Source: Pseudactinotalea suaedae
Lineage (GTDB): Bacteria > Actinomycetota > Actinomycetes > Actinomycetales > Beutenbergiaceae
Length of the DNA: 64,000 nt
Reading direction: 5' to 3'
Assembly (NCBI RefSeq): GCF_009733815.1
Contig: NZ_WNXY01000001.1
Span: 248,001-312,000, forward strand
Positions 38,323-47,247 of the stretch are shown here, in pieces (position 1 is the first letter of the stretch; each line of letters opens with the position of its first letter). A program made the position numbers and the translations under genes. Under the pieces are notes generated by a model. That model did not search any database. It was not told the DNA's origin and saw only the letters and a program-made list of their open reading frames with translations.

Positions 38323-39173
38323 GCGGCTTGCGCGGCGTCGATCTCGGCGTCCTCGACGTCGGCATCGGTGCGTCGGCGCCGGCGCCGCCGGGCGGCGCCC
38401 GGCACCCCGGCCTCGCGGTCCAGCGCGGCGCGCTCGCGCCGTGCCATCACGCCGAAGCCGACGAAGGCGAGCAGCCCGAACGTCCACCACTGCATCGCAT
38501 AGGACAGGTTGGAGCGGTAGTTCGGCGACGGCACAGGGATCGGGGTGGGCGGGTTGGCCGTCGTCGGGCTCTCGCTGACCACCCAGGCGTAGCTGTTCGA
38601 GACCAGCGTGCCGGACACCCCGTCGGGTGCGGCGGCGTCCAGGACCTGACCGGGATCGATCACGAACACCTGACCCGAGACGGGGTCGCGCGTGCTGGCC
38701 GCCTCCGCTGGGCGCAGCCGGAGCACCAGGTCGATCTCGCCGGAGGGGAGCTCGAGACGATCGGCCGGGTCGCGGAAGGCATCGGTCGGGTAGGAGCCGC
38801 GGTCGACCACCAGCAGCCACTTCTCAGCCTCGGGACCCTCGACGGCGAGGACAGCGAGCGCGTGGTCGGCCGGGCCGCGCTCGACGCCGCGCTGGGGCAG
38901 GACGACAGGCGCGCCGACGTAGCGGCCGGTGACGGTGACGGCGCGCCACTCCAGGTCGTCACCGACCTCGGTCGTCGTGGCGGGGAGCAGGTCGGTCAGC
39001 GGCACCGGAGCCTGCGTGCTGTTCGTCTCGACGCGGGCGATCGCCTCGGCCCGGTACTCGTGGCGGCTGAGCTGCCAGAACCCCAGGGTCACGCAGATCG
39101 CCGCGATCACGACCGTGAGCACGGCGATGCCGAGCCAGCGGCGCGTGCGCAGGAAGGTGTAGCCGCGGCTCAT
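38295..39173 (-). CDS. SURF1-family cytochrome c oxidase assembly protein
   Basis: A 292-residue protein with an N-terminal membrane helix (about residues 12-34, LGIAVLTVVIAAICVTLGFW), WQLSRHEYR after it, an extracytoplasmic domain with RAVTVTGRYV and VDRGSYPT, and a second helix near the C terminus (WWTFGLLAFVGFGVMARR): the SURF1 layout. SURF1 aids heme a insertion into oxidase and fits functionally with ctaA in this window. The C-terminal RRRRRRR cluster is cytoplasmic. ATG 39173 overlaps the upstream stop (ATGA). Confidence 0.88.
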
Positions 39174-39373
39174 CCGGGCGGCAGCTCGGACGTGGGGATC
39201 GTGTCGCGCAGGAAGGACCGGGCGGCCAGGAAGTTCTCGAGGTGCTGACGGTGGTCGTCGCAGGCGAGCCACACCTTGCGGCGCTCCGCGGTGTGCAGCT
39301 TCGGGTTGTTCCACCGGAGCGCCCATTGGGCCTGTGCTCGGCAGCCCTTGGAGCTGCAGACGAGGTCGGTCAC
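39170..39373 (-). CDS. Small conserved cysteine-containing protein
   Basis: 67 residues: an N-terminal CSSKGC pair, WALRWNNPKLHTAERRKVW, then ACDDHRQHLENFL. The Cys-x4-Cys and C-x2-H pattern resembles a zinc-ribbon-like knuckle. Short proteins of this pattern are common next to SURF1 in actinobacteria and are sometimes given unsupported names. It overlaps both neighbours by 4 bases, so it is part of a three-gene unit with DUF3099 and SURF1. No function can be assigned. Confidence 0.75.
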   Translation of the reverse strand: MTDLVCSSKGCRAQAQWALRWNNPKLHTAERRKVWLACDDHRQHLENFLAARSFLRDTIPTSELPPG

Positions 39374-39654
39374 GGCGCGTCGCGCTCCTGGGGTGCCGCC
39401 GGCAGCGCACGTTCGTCGATGTAGGAGGAGGGTGCGGACCTGCGCTCCGAACCGGCGTTGGCGATGATCACGGCGAACATCGGCAGGATCACGGCCGCAG
39501 CGACCAGGGCCCAGCGCAACCAGCCGTCGGCGAAGAACGCCCCGACGAACGCGGCGATCCGGATCCCCATCATGATGAGGTAGGTGCGCGTGCGGTCGTG
39601 GCTCTGGGCGCTCTGGCTTCGCCCCGCCGAGGTGATCGCATGGACTTCCGTCAC
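39370..39654 (-). CDS. DUF3099 membrane protein
   Basis: A 94-residue protein with the DUF3099 core RTRTYLIMMGIRIAAFVGAF and a second helix (LRWALVAAAVILPMFAVIIA), then a short cytoplasmic tail. GTG 39654 was chosen because TAATGT (39662-39667) lies 7 bases upstream, a leaderless promoter; upstream extension into the fabG leader is not credible. First gene of the DUF3099-small protein-SURF1 unit. Function unknown. Confidence 0.8.
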   Translation of the reverse strand: MTEVHAITSAGRSQSAQSHDRTRTYLIMMGIRIAAFVGAFFADGWLRWALVAAAVILPMFAVIIANAGSERRSAPSSYIDERALPAAPQERDAP

Positions 39655-39751
39655 CTGGACCACATTACGCCTGCTCGAGCGTCCGCCTATCCTGACCAGC
39701 GGGCCAAGACCGGGTGAAACCGGGCAACCGAAGACCTGGGAGGAAGCACAC

Positions 39752-40489
39752 GTGACCGACGCCTCAGCAGCAGGCACCCCGCACGAGGCGCGCGTCGTCG
39801 TCGTCACCGGGGCGACCCGGGGGATCGGGCGAGCGATCGCCGAGCGGTTCGTCGCCGCGGGTGAGAAGGTCGCCACGATCTATCGGGGTGGCGACCTGCC
39901 CGAGGGTGTCTTCGGCGCGGTCGCGGACCTGCGCGACAGCGCCGCCGTCGACGCCGCCTTCGGTGAGATCGAGGCCGAGCTCGGTCCGGTGCAGGTGCTG
40001 GTCGCCAACGCGGGCGTCACGAAGGACACGCTCCTGATGCGGATGTCCGACGAGGACTTCGCCGAGGTCCTGGACGTCAACCTGACCGGCACCTTCCGCT
40101 GCGTGCGGCGCGTCACCAAGGGCATGGTCCGGGCACGCTACGGTCGGATCGTGCTCATCTCCTCCGTCGTCGGCCTGTACGGGTCGCCCGGACAGGTGAA
40201 CTACGCGGCCTCCAAGTCCGCGCTCGTCGGTATGGCGCGGTCCGTCACGCGTGAGCTGGGTGGGCGCGGCATCACCTGCAACGTCGTCTCACCCGGGTAC
40301 ATCGACACCGCGATGACGGCGGAGCTCCCCGAGGCCACGAAGGACAAGTACAAGGCGGCCATCCCGGCCGGCCGGTTCGCCCAGCCCGGGGAGGTGGCGG
40401 CCGCGGTGGAGTTCGTCGCGTCCGATGCCGCCGCCTACATCAGCGGTGCCGTCATCCCTGTCGACGGCGGCCTCGGCATGGGTCACTGA
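39752..40489 (+). CDS. fabG: 3-oxoacyl-ACP reductase
   Basis: A 245-residue short-chain dehydrogenase of fatty acid synthesis. NADP loop TGATRGIG, NAG motif (VLVANAGVT), catalytic serine in ISSVVG and YxxxK in YAASK are intact; VSPGYIDTAMT and PVDGGLGMGH close the protein. GGGAGGA precedes the GTG at 39752; TATCCT at 39688-39693 is a possible -10. With fabI 32 bases downstream it mirrors the fabG1-inhA operon of mycobacteria. Confidence 0.93.
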   Translation: MTDASAAGTPHEARVVVVTGATRGIGRAIAERFVAAGEKVATIYRGGDLPEGVFGAVADLRDSAAVDAAFGEIEAELGPVQVLVANAGVTKDTLLMRMSDEDFAEVLDVNLTGTFRCVRRVTKGMVRARYGRIVLISSVVGLYGSPGQVNYAASKSALVGMARSVTRELGGRGITCNVVSPGYIDTAMTAELPEATKDKYKAAIPAGRFAQPGEVAAAVEFVASDAAAYISGAVIPVDGGLGMGH

Positions 40490-40521
40490 GGACCCGGACA
40501 CCCAACAAGAAGGAGACCCGA

Positions 40522-41289
40522 GTGGGCCTGCTCGAAGGCAAGCGCATCCTCGTCACCGGCGTGCTCGTGGAGAGCTCGTTCGCGTTCCACGTCGCCCGGC
40601 TGGCGCAGCAGGAGGGCGCGACCGTGGTGCTGACCAGCTTCGGCAAGGCCTACCGGCTCACGCAGGTGATCTCCCGGCGGCTGCCCGTCGAGGCGCCCGT
40701 GGTCCACCTGGACGTGAACTCCGCCGAGGACCTCGACGCGCTCGCCGAGCGCGTCAAGGAGCACGTGGACGGGCTCGACGGCGTGGTGCACTCGATCGGG
40801 TTCGCGCCGCAGAGCGTCATGGGCGGCAACTTCCTCGCCGGGGAGTGGGAGGACGTCGCGGTCGCGCTCCAGACGTCGGCCTACTCGCTCAAGGCTCTCG
40901 CGGTCGCGGCGAGGCCGTTGATGCACGCGGGTTCCTCGGTCGTGGGGCTGACGTTCGACGCTCGCTACGCGTGGCCGGTCTACGACTGGATGGGTGTGGC
41001 GAAGGCGGCGTTCGAGGCGACCAGCCGCTACCTGGCGCGCGACCTCGGCCCGGACGGCATCCGCTGCAACCTCGTCTCCGCCGGCCCGGTGCGCAGCACC
41101 GCCGCCAAGTCGATCCCCGGCTTCGAGAAGATGGAGAGCGTCTGGTCCGAGCGCGCGCCGCTCGGCTGGGACGTCAACGACCCGGAGCCGAGCGCGCGGG
41201 CGGTCGTGGCGCTGCTGAGCGACTGGTTCCCCGCGACCACGGGTGAGGTCGTGCACGTCGACGGCGGCGTGCACGCGATGGGGCAGTAG
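40522..41289 (+). CDS. fabI: Enoyl-ACP reductase (InhA/FabI type)
   Basis: A 255-residue NADH-dependent reductase finishing the fatty acid elongation cycle. The start GLLEGKRILVTGVLVESSFA, the mid-segment VHSIGFAPQ and YDWMGVAKAAFEA with the catalytic tyrosine and lysine resemble InhA closely. The protein ends in VVHVDGGVHAMG. AAGGAGA lies before the GTG. It shares a stop/start base with the phosphatase gene downstream. Inferred to be the housekeeping enzyme of fatty-acid synthase II. Confidence 0.95.
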   Translation: MGLLEGKRILVTGVLVESSFAFHVARLAQQEGATVVLTSFGKAYRLTQVISRRLPVEAPVVHLDVNSAEDLDALAERVKEHVDGLDGVVHSIGFAPQSVMGGNFLAGEWEDVAVALQTSAYSLKALAVAARPLMHAGSSVVGLTFDARYAWPVYDWMGVAKAAFEATSRYLARDLGPDGIRCNLVSAGPVRSTAAKSIPGFEKMESVWSERAPLGWDVNDPEPSARAVVALLSDWFPATTGEVVHVDGGVHAMGQ

Positions 41290-41810
41290 TGACCGGGGCG
41301 GGTGCGCGCACGCTCGTGCTGCTGCGGCACGCCAAGGCCGGCGCCAGGGATGCGCCGGACCACGAGCGCGAGCTCGCCGCCGCGGGCCGGGCGCAGGCTC
41401 CGCTGGTCGCGGGTCGCCTGCGTGCCCAGGGCTGGTCGCCGCAGGTGGTGCTGTGCTCGACCGCGACGCGCACCCGGCAGACCTGGGAGCTCGTGGCAGG
41501 CGAGCTGCCCGAGCCGACCACGGACGTCCGCTACCTCGACGTCCTCTACGGCGCCGACCTCGGTGACGTCCTGGCCGAGATCGGGGAGGTTCCGGACGAG
41601 ATCACCGATGTCCTCGTCGTCGGGCACGAGCCCACGATGTCGGCGACGGCGGCCCATCTGGCCGGGCCGGACTCGGACCCTTCCGCACTCGCGCTCGTGC
41701 GGGTCGGGGTACCGACGGCGGCCCTGTCGTTCCTGGAGACCGAGGCCCGCTGGTCCGAGCTGCGTCGCGGAGCCGCCACCCTCACAGCGGTGCTCACCTC
41801 GCCCCACTGA
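41289..41810 (+). CDS. SixA-like histidine phosphatase
   Basis: A 173-residue member of the histidine phosphatase superfamily. The catalytic motif is LLRHAKAG (residues 10-17), with STATRTRQTWE and VVGHEPTMSA supplying the second histidine and arginines. SixA proteins dephosphorylate phosphohistidine, but small-molecule substrates are equally possible. Coupled to fabI by a shared TAGTG. Its stop is 18 bases from the convergent serB. Confidence 0.85.
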   Translation: MTGAGARTLVLLRHAKAGARDAPDHERELAAAGRAQAPLVAGRLRAQGWSPQVVLCSTATRTRQTWELVAGELPEPTTDVRYLDVLYGADLGDVLAEIGEVPDEITDVLVVGHEPTMSATAAHLAGPDSDPSALALVRVGVPTAALSFLETEARWSELRRGAATLTAVLTSPH

Positions 41811-41828
41811 GCGCTCCGACGCCAGCCG

Positions 41829-42467
41829 TCAGAGGTGCCTGAGCACCTCGTCGAGGCGTGGGCCTGGCAGGGCGAGGTCGGCGGCCGCCGCGACCACGGG
41901 CTTGGCCGCGAACGCGACCCCGAGACCGGCTGCGGCGATCATGTCGAGGTCGTTCGCGCCGTCGCCGATCGCGATGGTGTCCTCGAGCGGGATCCCGACG
42001 GCGGCGGCCAGGTCGATGAGGAACCTCGCCTTGGTGGCCCGATCGACGATCGGGCCGTGGACGCGCCCGGTCAGCTCGCCGTCGGCGGTCTCCAGGCGGT
42101 TGGCCTGGACCCGCGCGAGCGGGAGATCGGCCACGAGGGGGTCGATGATCTCGTGGAAGCCGCCCGAGACCAGACCCACGGGCCAGTCCCGCTCGGCGAA
42201 GGCGGCGACGAGCTCCGCGGCCCCGGGCGTCAGCTCGACCTGGGCGCGCACGGCGTCGAGGGTCTCGACCGGCAGCCCCGCGAGGGTGGCGACGCGCTCG
42301 GTCAGCGACGCCGCGAAGTCGAGCTCGCCCTGCATGGCGCGCTCGGTGATGACCGCGACCCTGTCCTGGCTGCCCGCGTACGCCGCGAGCAGATCGATCT
42401 GCTCAGCGGTGATGAAGGTGGAGTCGACGTCCATCACCAGCAGACGCCGACGTGCTGCCTCGGTCAC
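41829..42467 (-). CDS. serB: Phosphoserine phosphatase-like HAD hydrolase
   Basis: A 212-residue HAD protein. Motif I is VMDVDSTFI (two aspartates), [19 protein letters not shown] is the usual substrate region of Ser[13 protein letters not shown] is motif II, and [20 protein letters not shown] motif IV. Last step of serine synthesis. GTG 42467 overlaps the glgC stop; the frame upstream is a shadow of glgC. Many actinobacterial SerBs have N-terminal ACT domains; this one is the short catalytic form. Confidence 0.9.
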   Translation of the reverse strand: MTEAARRRLLVMDVDSTFITAEQIDLLAAYAGSQDRVAVITERAMQGELDFAASLTERVATLAGLPVETLDAVRAQVELTPGAAELVAAFAERDWPVGLVSGGFHEIIDPLVADLPLARVQANRLETADGELTGRVHGPIVDRATKARFLIDLAAAVGIPLEDTIAIGDGANDLDMIAAAGLGVAFAAKPVVAAAADLALPGPRLDEVLRHL

Positions 42468-43708
42468 GCCTTGGTGACCCGCGTGCCCTTGGGGACCACC
42501 GTGATGCCGGAGTCCGTGACCGTGAAGCCGCGGGAGCGGTCCAGCTCGGGGTCCGTGCCCACGCTCGCGCCCTCCTCGATCACGACGAGCTTGTCGACGA
42601 TCGCGCGGCACACCTGGGCGTGACGGTGCACGACGACGCCGTCCATCAGCACCGAGCTCTCGACGTCGGCCCACGAGTTCACGCGGACGTCCGGAGACAG
42701 CACCGACCCCTTGACGTCACCGCCCGAGACCACCACCCCGGGGGAGATGATCGAGTCGGTCGCCCGGCCCACGCGGTCGCCCACGGCGTGCACGAACTTC
42801 GCCGGTGGCAGCCCGGTGTAGCCGGTGTGGACCGGCCAGTCGTCGTTGTACAGGTTGAAGACGGGCTCGACCGCGATGAGGTCCATGTTCGCGTCGTAGT
42901 AGGAGTCGAGCGTCCCCACGTCGCGCCAGTAGTCGCGGTCACGGTCGGTCGACCCGGGCACGTCGTTGTGGATGAAGTCGTACAGGCCGGCCTGCCCCTT
43001 GTCGACGAAGAAGGGGACGATGTCGCCACCCATGTCGTGCTTGGAGGCGGGGTTCTTGGAGTCCTGCGTGACGGCGTCGATCATCGCGTCGGCGTTCATC
43101 ACGTAGTTGCCCATCGAGGCCAGCACCTCCTCGGGGGAGTCCGCCAGCCCCTGCGGGTCTTCCGGCTTCTCGAGGAACGCGGCGATCCGCGCGGGGTCGT
43201 CGGGGCTGGCAGCGACCACCCCGAACTGGTTCGCCAGCGAGATCGGCTGCCGGATGCCCGCCACGGTGAGCTCGGCGCCGGAGTCGATGTGCGCCTCGAC
43301 CATCTGGGAGAAGTCCATCCGGTACACGTGGTCCGCCCCGACCACGACGACGATGTCGGGCCGCTCGTCGTGCAGGAGGTTGAGCGACTGGTAGATCGCG
43401 TCGGCCGAGCCCAGGAACCAGTTCTTGCCGACACGCTGCTGGGCCGGCACCGGCGCCACGTAGTTGCCCAGCATGCGCGACATCTGCCACGTCTTCGCGA
43501 TGTGTCTGTCCATCGAGTGCGACTTGTACTGCGTCAGCACGACCACCCGGAGGTAGCCCGCGTTGACCACGTTGGAGAGCGCGAAGTCGACGAGGCGGTA
43601 GATGCCACCGAACGGCACGGCGGGCTTGGCCCGATCCTGGGTGAGCGGCATCAGCCGCTTGCCCTCGCCGCCCGCGAGCACGATCGCCAGAACTCGTGGT
43701 GCTGCCAT
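42464..43708 (-). CDS. glgC: Glucose-1-phosphate adenylyltransferase
   Basis: A 414-residue enzyme making ADP-glucose for glycogen. N-terminal [20 protein letters not shown] with the nucleotide loop, [36 protein letters not shown] and [15 protein letters not shown] are all present, followed by the left-handed beta-helix. ATG 43708 is 7 bases from TAGGGT (43716-43721), so the mRNA is probably leaderless; the upstream extension of the frame is not needed. Divergent from glgA. Confidence 0.96.
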   Translation of the reverse strand: MAAPRVLAIVLAGGEGKRLMPLTQDRAKPAVPFGGIYRLVDFALSNVVNAGYLRVVVLTQYKSHSMDRHIAKTWQMSRMLGNYVAPVPAQQRVGKNWFLGSADAIYQSLNLLHDERPDIVVVVGADHVYRMDFSQMVEAHIDSGAELTVAGIRQPISLANQFGVVAASPDDPARIAAFLEKPEDPQGLADSPEEVLASMGNYVMNADAMIDAVTQDSKNPASKHDMGGDIVPFFVDKGQAGLYDFIHNDVPGSTDRDRDYWRDVGTLDSYYDANMDLIAVEPVFNLYNDDWPVHTGYTGLPPAKFVHAVGDRVGRATDSIISPGVVVSGGDVKGSVLSPDVRVNSWADVESSVLMDGVVVHRHAQVCRAIVDKLVVIEEGASVGTDPELDRSRGFTVTDSGITVVPKGTRVTKA

Positions 43709-43715
43709 AGCGGTC

Positions 43716-43725
43716 ACCCTAGGCT
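43716..43725. promoter_or_regulatory. Overlapping divergent -10 elements of glgC and glgA
   Basis: The minus-strand TAGGGT at 43716-43721 (glgC) and the plus-strand TAGGCT at 43720-43725 (glgA) share two bases. Polymerases could not occupy both at once, so the two glycogen genes may compete for transcription. Confidence 0.5.
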
Positions 43726-43779
43726 GCACGGAGGGCCCTGGAGCACCAAATCGGTGTTCTGACCAACGAAGGAACGTGA

Positions 43780-44976
43780 ATGCGCGTCGACCTGCTGACC
43801 CGGGAGTACCCCCCACACGTGTACGGCGGTGCGGGCGTGCACGTCACCGAGCTCGCACGGGTGCTGCGCGCCCACGCCGACGTGCGGGTGCGGTGCTTCG
43901 ACGGCCCGCGTGACGGCGAGGAGGGGGTCACCGGGTACAGCGAGCCGGCCGGTCTGAGCGGGGCCAACGCCGCGCTGCGCACGCTCGGTGTCGACCTCGA
44001 GATCGCCGCCGACGTGGCCGGCGCCGACGTGCTGCACTCCCACACCTGGTACGCCAACATGGCCGGGCACCTCGGCGGCCTGCTGCACGACGTCCCGCAC
44101 ATCGTGAGCGCGCACAGCCTCGAGCCGCTGCGGCCCTGGAAGGCGGAGCAGCTCGGCGGCGGGTACGCGATCTCGTCCTGGGCGGAGAAGACCGCCTACG
44201 AGGGCGCCGCGCGGGTGATCGCGGTCAGCGCCGGCATGCGCGAGGACATCCTGCGCTCCTACCCGAGCCTGGACCCCGACGACGTCGTGGTGGTCCACAA
44301 CGGCATCGACCTCACCGGGTGGCAGCGCCCCGACGAGGAGGTCGTCGAGCGGGTCGCGCAGCGGTTCGGCGTCGACCGGAGCCGACCGACCGTGATCTTC
44401 GTCGGCCGCATCACGCGCCAGAAGGGCCTGCCCTATCTGTTGCGCGCCGTCGAGCAGCTGCCCCCGGACGTGCAGCTGATCATGTGCGCGGGCGCACCCG
44501 ACACCCCGGAGATCGCCGAGGAGGTCTCGACGGCGTTCCTCGGGTTGCGTGAGCACCGCACCGGGGTGATCTGGATCGAGGAGATGCTGCCGCGCGAGCA
44601 GCTCACCGCGCTGCTGGCCGCCTCGACGGCGTTCGTCTGCCCCAGCGTGTACGAGCCCCTCGGCATCGTGAACCTCGAGGCGATGGCGGTGGGGCTCCCG
44701 GTCGTGGCGTCCGCCACCGGCGGGATCCCCGAGGTCGTGGTCGACGGCGTGACCGGCACCCTGGTGCCTGTCGAGCAGCTCACCGACGGCACCGGCACGC
44801 CGGTGCACCCGGAGACGTACGTGTCCGATCTCGCCGCGGCCCTGACCGCGATGGTCGCCGACCCCGAGCGAGCCCAGCGGCTCGGGCAGGCCGGCCGCCA
44901 GCGCGCCGCCGACCACTTCTCGTGGGAGTCGATCGCCGAGCGGACCCTCGAGGTCTACCGCGGCGTCCTGTCCTGA
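43780..44976 (+). CDS. glgA: Glycogen synthase (actinobacterial GlgA/GlgM type)
   Basis: A 398-residue GT4 enzyme using ADP-glucose to extend alpha-1,4-glucan (or to form maltose-1-phosphate in GlgM). The start [20 protein letters not shown] is typical; the C-terminal domain has [13 protein letters not shown], and [20 protein letters not shown] with the conserved E-x7-E. GAAGGA lies 7 bases before ATG 43780. Divergent gene arrangement with glgC supports a glycogen role. Confidence 0.92.
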   Translation: MRVDLLTREYPPHVYGGAGVHVTELARVLRAHADVRVRCFDGPRDGEEGVTGYSEPAGLSGANAALRTLGVDLEIAADVAGADVLHSHTWYANMAGHLGGLLHDVPHIVSAHSLEPLRPWKAEQLGGGYAISSWAEKTAYEGAARVIAVSAGMREDILRSYPSLDPDDVVVVHNGIDLTGWQRPDEEVVERVAQRFGVDRSRPTVIFVGRITRQKGLPYLLRAVEQLPPDVQLIMCAGAPDTPEIAEEVSTAFLGLREHRTGVIWIEEMLPREQLTALLAASTAFVCPSVYEPLGIVNLEAMAVGLPVVASATGGIPEVVVDGVTGTLVPVEQLTDGTGTPVHPETYVSDLAAALTAMVADPERAQRLGQAGRQRAADHFSWESIAERTLEVYRGVLS

Positions 44977-45056
44977 CCTGTGCACCGACGATCCGGCGCC
45001 TGGCGACGGGCCGGGGCGGGCGGGGTCCGCGAGGTGCGGCGTGGCCGTCCCGGGGG

Positions 45057-45815
45057 TCAGTGGGCGAAGGTGCTCGCTGCGGACATCGCATGGCGCGAGG
45101 CACTGGCGACGTGCCGGAGCGCGGCCTGGCGCTGGTCGGCGGCGAAGAGGGTGACGGCGGCGCCGTCGTCGGCCATCGCGAGCTCGGCGATCGCCTCGAG
45201 GCGGGCGGCGCGCACCAGCAGGTCGCTGCGGCGCGGGTCGAGGCGGGGCGGCAGCTGGTGCGAGATCTCCGCCGGGACCGCGGACGAGGCCAGCTCGGCG
45301 ATCTCCTCGGCGGCGTCGGGCCGCCATCGGGCGACATCCATCGACTCCAGCGCGTCGACCGCGATGACCAGGGCCTCGGCGAGCATCCGCCGGGCGTCGC
45401 CGAGGGAGACCGGGACGATGGCGGCCTGCGCGGTGTGCACCTGCCAGCGCACCATCGCGCCCGGTTCGAGGGCGGACCCGAACGCGACCACATCGGGCAC
45501 GGCCACCAACGCCTGTGCGCCCGCTCCGCCGTCGACCACGACGCACTCGCCCGCGTCCATGGCGGCGATGCCGACCGGACCGGTCAGGCCGACCGGTTCG
45601 TGGGGCACCGGCAGCGCGCTGAACACGGTGCCGCTGACGCTGTGCTGCAGGGAGAGGCGATCGAGCAGAGCGCCGAGCGGGGCGTCGTCGTCGGTGCGGT
45701 GCGGTTCGTCGGTGCCCGTGATCGCGTCGACGGCCCTCGGGATCCAGGACTCGCCGTCGTCCGCGCAGCCGACCCACAGGGCCGCCACGACACTCCGAGG
45801 CAGGGACACGCTCAC
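45057..45815 (-). CDS. Hypothetical protein (actinobacterial)
   Basis: A 252-residue acidic, alanine-rich soluble protein with no signal peptide, membrane segment or motif I recognise. Middle segment QVHTAQAAIVPVSLGDARRM precedes a mostly helical C-terminal half (ISHQLPPRLDPRRSDLLVRA). GTG 45815 lies 8 bases from TAGCCT (45824-45829), so it seems leaderless, and is divergent from an ABC ATPase gene. Codon use matches its neighbours, so it is a real gene. Confidence 0.65.
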   Translation of the reverse strand: MSVSLPRSVVAALWVGCADDGESWIPRAVDAITGTDEPHRTDDDAPLGALLDRLSLQHSVSGTVFSALPVPHEPVGLTGPVGIAAMDAGECVVVDGGAGAQALVAVPDVVAFGSALEPGAMVRWQVHTAQAAIVPVSLGDARRMLAEALVIAVDALESMDVARWRPDAAEEIAELASSAVPAEISHQLPPRLDPRRSDLLVRAARLEAIAELAMADDGAAVTLFAADQRQAALRHVASASRHAMSAASTFAH

Positions 45816-45823
45816 CGGGTCCC

Positions 45824-45849
45824 AGGCTAGCGCCGAGTGGGACTAGTTT
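45824..45849. promoter_or_regulatory. Divergent leaderless promoter pair (hypothetical / ABC ATPase)
   Basis: Minus TAGCCT (45824-45829) is 8 bases before GTG 45815; plus TAGTTT (45844-45849) is 8 bases before ATG 45858. Confidence 0.45.
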
Positions 45850-45857
45850 TGATACCC

Positions 45858-46655
45858 ATGGGAGACGTTCTGGACTTGACCGAGGTGACCGTACGCCGGG
45901 GGTCCACGGTGATCCTGGACAAGGTCTCCTGGTCGGTGTCCGAGGGCGAGCGCTGGGTGGTGCTCGGCGCCAACGGTGCCGGCAAGACGACGCTGATGCA
46001 GATCGCTGCCGCGCGCATGCACCCCACCTCGGGCACCGCCGACATCCTGGGCGAGCGGATGGGTCGCGTCGACGTGTTCGAGCTGCGGCCGCGGATCGGG
46101 CTGGCCAGCGCCGCGCTGGCGGACCGGATCCCGGGCGGCGAGATCGTGCTCGACGTGGTGCTCACGGCCTCCTACGGCGTCACCGGTCGGTGGCGTGAGA
46201 GCTACGACCCGATGGACGTGGCTCGCGCACGGGACCTGCTCGCGGCGTTCGGCGTCGAGCGGTTCGCGGACCGGACGTTCGGAACCCTCTCGGAGGGGGA
46301 GCGCAAGCGCGTCCAGATCGCCCGGGCCTTGATGACCGACCCCGAGCTGCTGATCCTCGACGAGCCGGCGGCAGGGCTGGACCTCGGCGGGCGCGAGGAG
46401 CTGGTCGCGGCGCTGTCGGAGCTCGCGAACTACCCGTTGGCACCGGTGCTGGTGCTGATCACCCACCATGTGGAAGAGGTCCCGCCCGGCTTCACCGACG
46501 CCCTGCTGATGCGCGACGGCGGTGTCGTCGCTGCCGGAGCGCTCGACCGGGTGATGACCCCGCAGAACCTCTCCGCCACGTTCGGGCTCGACCTTCTGGT
46601 GTCGCGTCATGAGGGCCGGTTCGCCGCACGCGCGATGACCCGTCGGCGTCTTTAG
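45858..46655 (+). CDS. ABC transporter ATP-binding protein
   Basis: A 265-residue single ABC domain: Walker A GANGAGKTT, signature TLSEGERKRVQIARAL, Walker B LLILDEPAAGLDL and ITHHVEEV as switch. It resembles the stand-alone iron-type/YlmA-like ATPases with LSEGE instead of LSGGQ. No permease is adjacent, so its partner is unknown. Start ATG 45858 rather than GTG 45837 because of the -10 at 45844-45849. A short intergenic gap precedes nfeD. Confidence 0.82.
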   Translation: MGDVLDLTEVTVRRGSTVILDKVSWSVSEGERWVVLGANGAGKTTLMQIAAARMHPTSGTADILGERMGRVDVFELRPRIGLASAALADRIPGGEIVLDVVLTASYGVTGRWRESYDPMDVARARDLLAAFGVERFADRTFGTLSEGERKRVQIARALMTDPELLILDEPAAGLDLGGREELVAALSELANYPLAPVLVLITHHVEEVPPGFTDALLMRDGGVVAAGALDRVMTPQNLSATFGLDLLVSRHEGRFAARAMTRRRL

Positions 46656-46717
46656 GCGGTCTTTACCTCGGTTCGACCATTAGACTGGGCATCTGGACCT
46701 GACGACGGGAGATCCTC

Positions 46718-47194
46718 ATGGGCTGGTTGTGGTGGTTCGGCCTCGCACTGGTGCTGGGCGTCATCGAGCTGTTGACCGTGGACCTGACGTTCCTCATGCT
46801 CGCCGGTGGAGCCGCTGCCGGCGGTCTGGCCGGCGCCCTGGGTGCCCCGTTCTGGGTCCAGATCATCGTCGCGGTGATCGTCGCGGTGCTGCTGCTGGTC
46901 CTCGTGCGACCGATGGCGGTCGACAAGCTCCGCAAGAGCACCCCGGAGGCGGTCACGAACGTGCGGGCGCACGTGGGCCGCACGGCCACGGTCATCAGCG
47001 ACGTCACCGAGCGCTCGGGCCGCGTCAAGCTCGAGGGCGAGGTGTGGTCGGCGCGCACCGCGGCGCCGGGCCAGATGCTGGCCGCCGGCACCACAGCCGT
47101 GGTGATGAGCATCGACGGCGCGACCGCGATCGTCGCCCCGCAGGTGCAGGACCAGCCCCACCAGCCCTACGGTCAGCCAGGCCCGGGCTACTGA
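46718..47194 (+). CDS. NfeD-like membrane protein
   Basis: A 158-residue protein: two N-terminal membrane stretches (residues 4-45, 47-68; ELLTVDLTFLMLAGGAAAGG) and a C-terminal OB-fold domain (about 75-145, HVGRTATVISDVTERSGRVK). A P/Q/G tail follows. NfeD proteins partner with SPFH/flotillin-type proteins, and one is encoded directly downstream. TAGACT at 46681-46686 may be the -10 of the pair. Confidence 0.88.
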   Translation: MGWLWWFGLALVLGVIELLTVDLTFLMLAGGAAAGGLAGALGAPFWVQIIVAVIVAVLLLVLVRPMAVDKLRKSTPEAVTNVRAHVGRTATVISDVTERSGRVKLEGEVWSARTAAPGQMLAAGTTAVVMSIDGATAIVAPQVQDQPHQPYGQPGPGY

Positions 47195-47247
47195 CCTTCT
47201 GACATTCTCGATTCGACCACGACAGCTACATCAGGGAGAGATCACGC

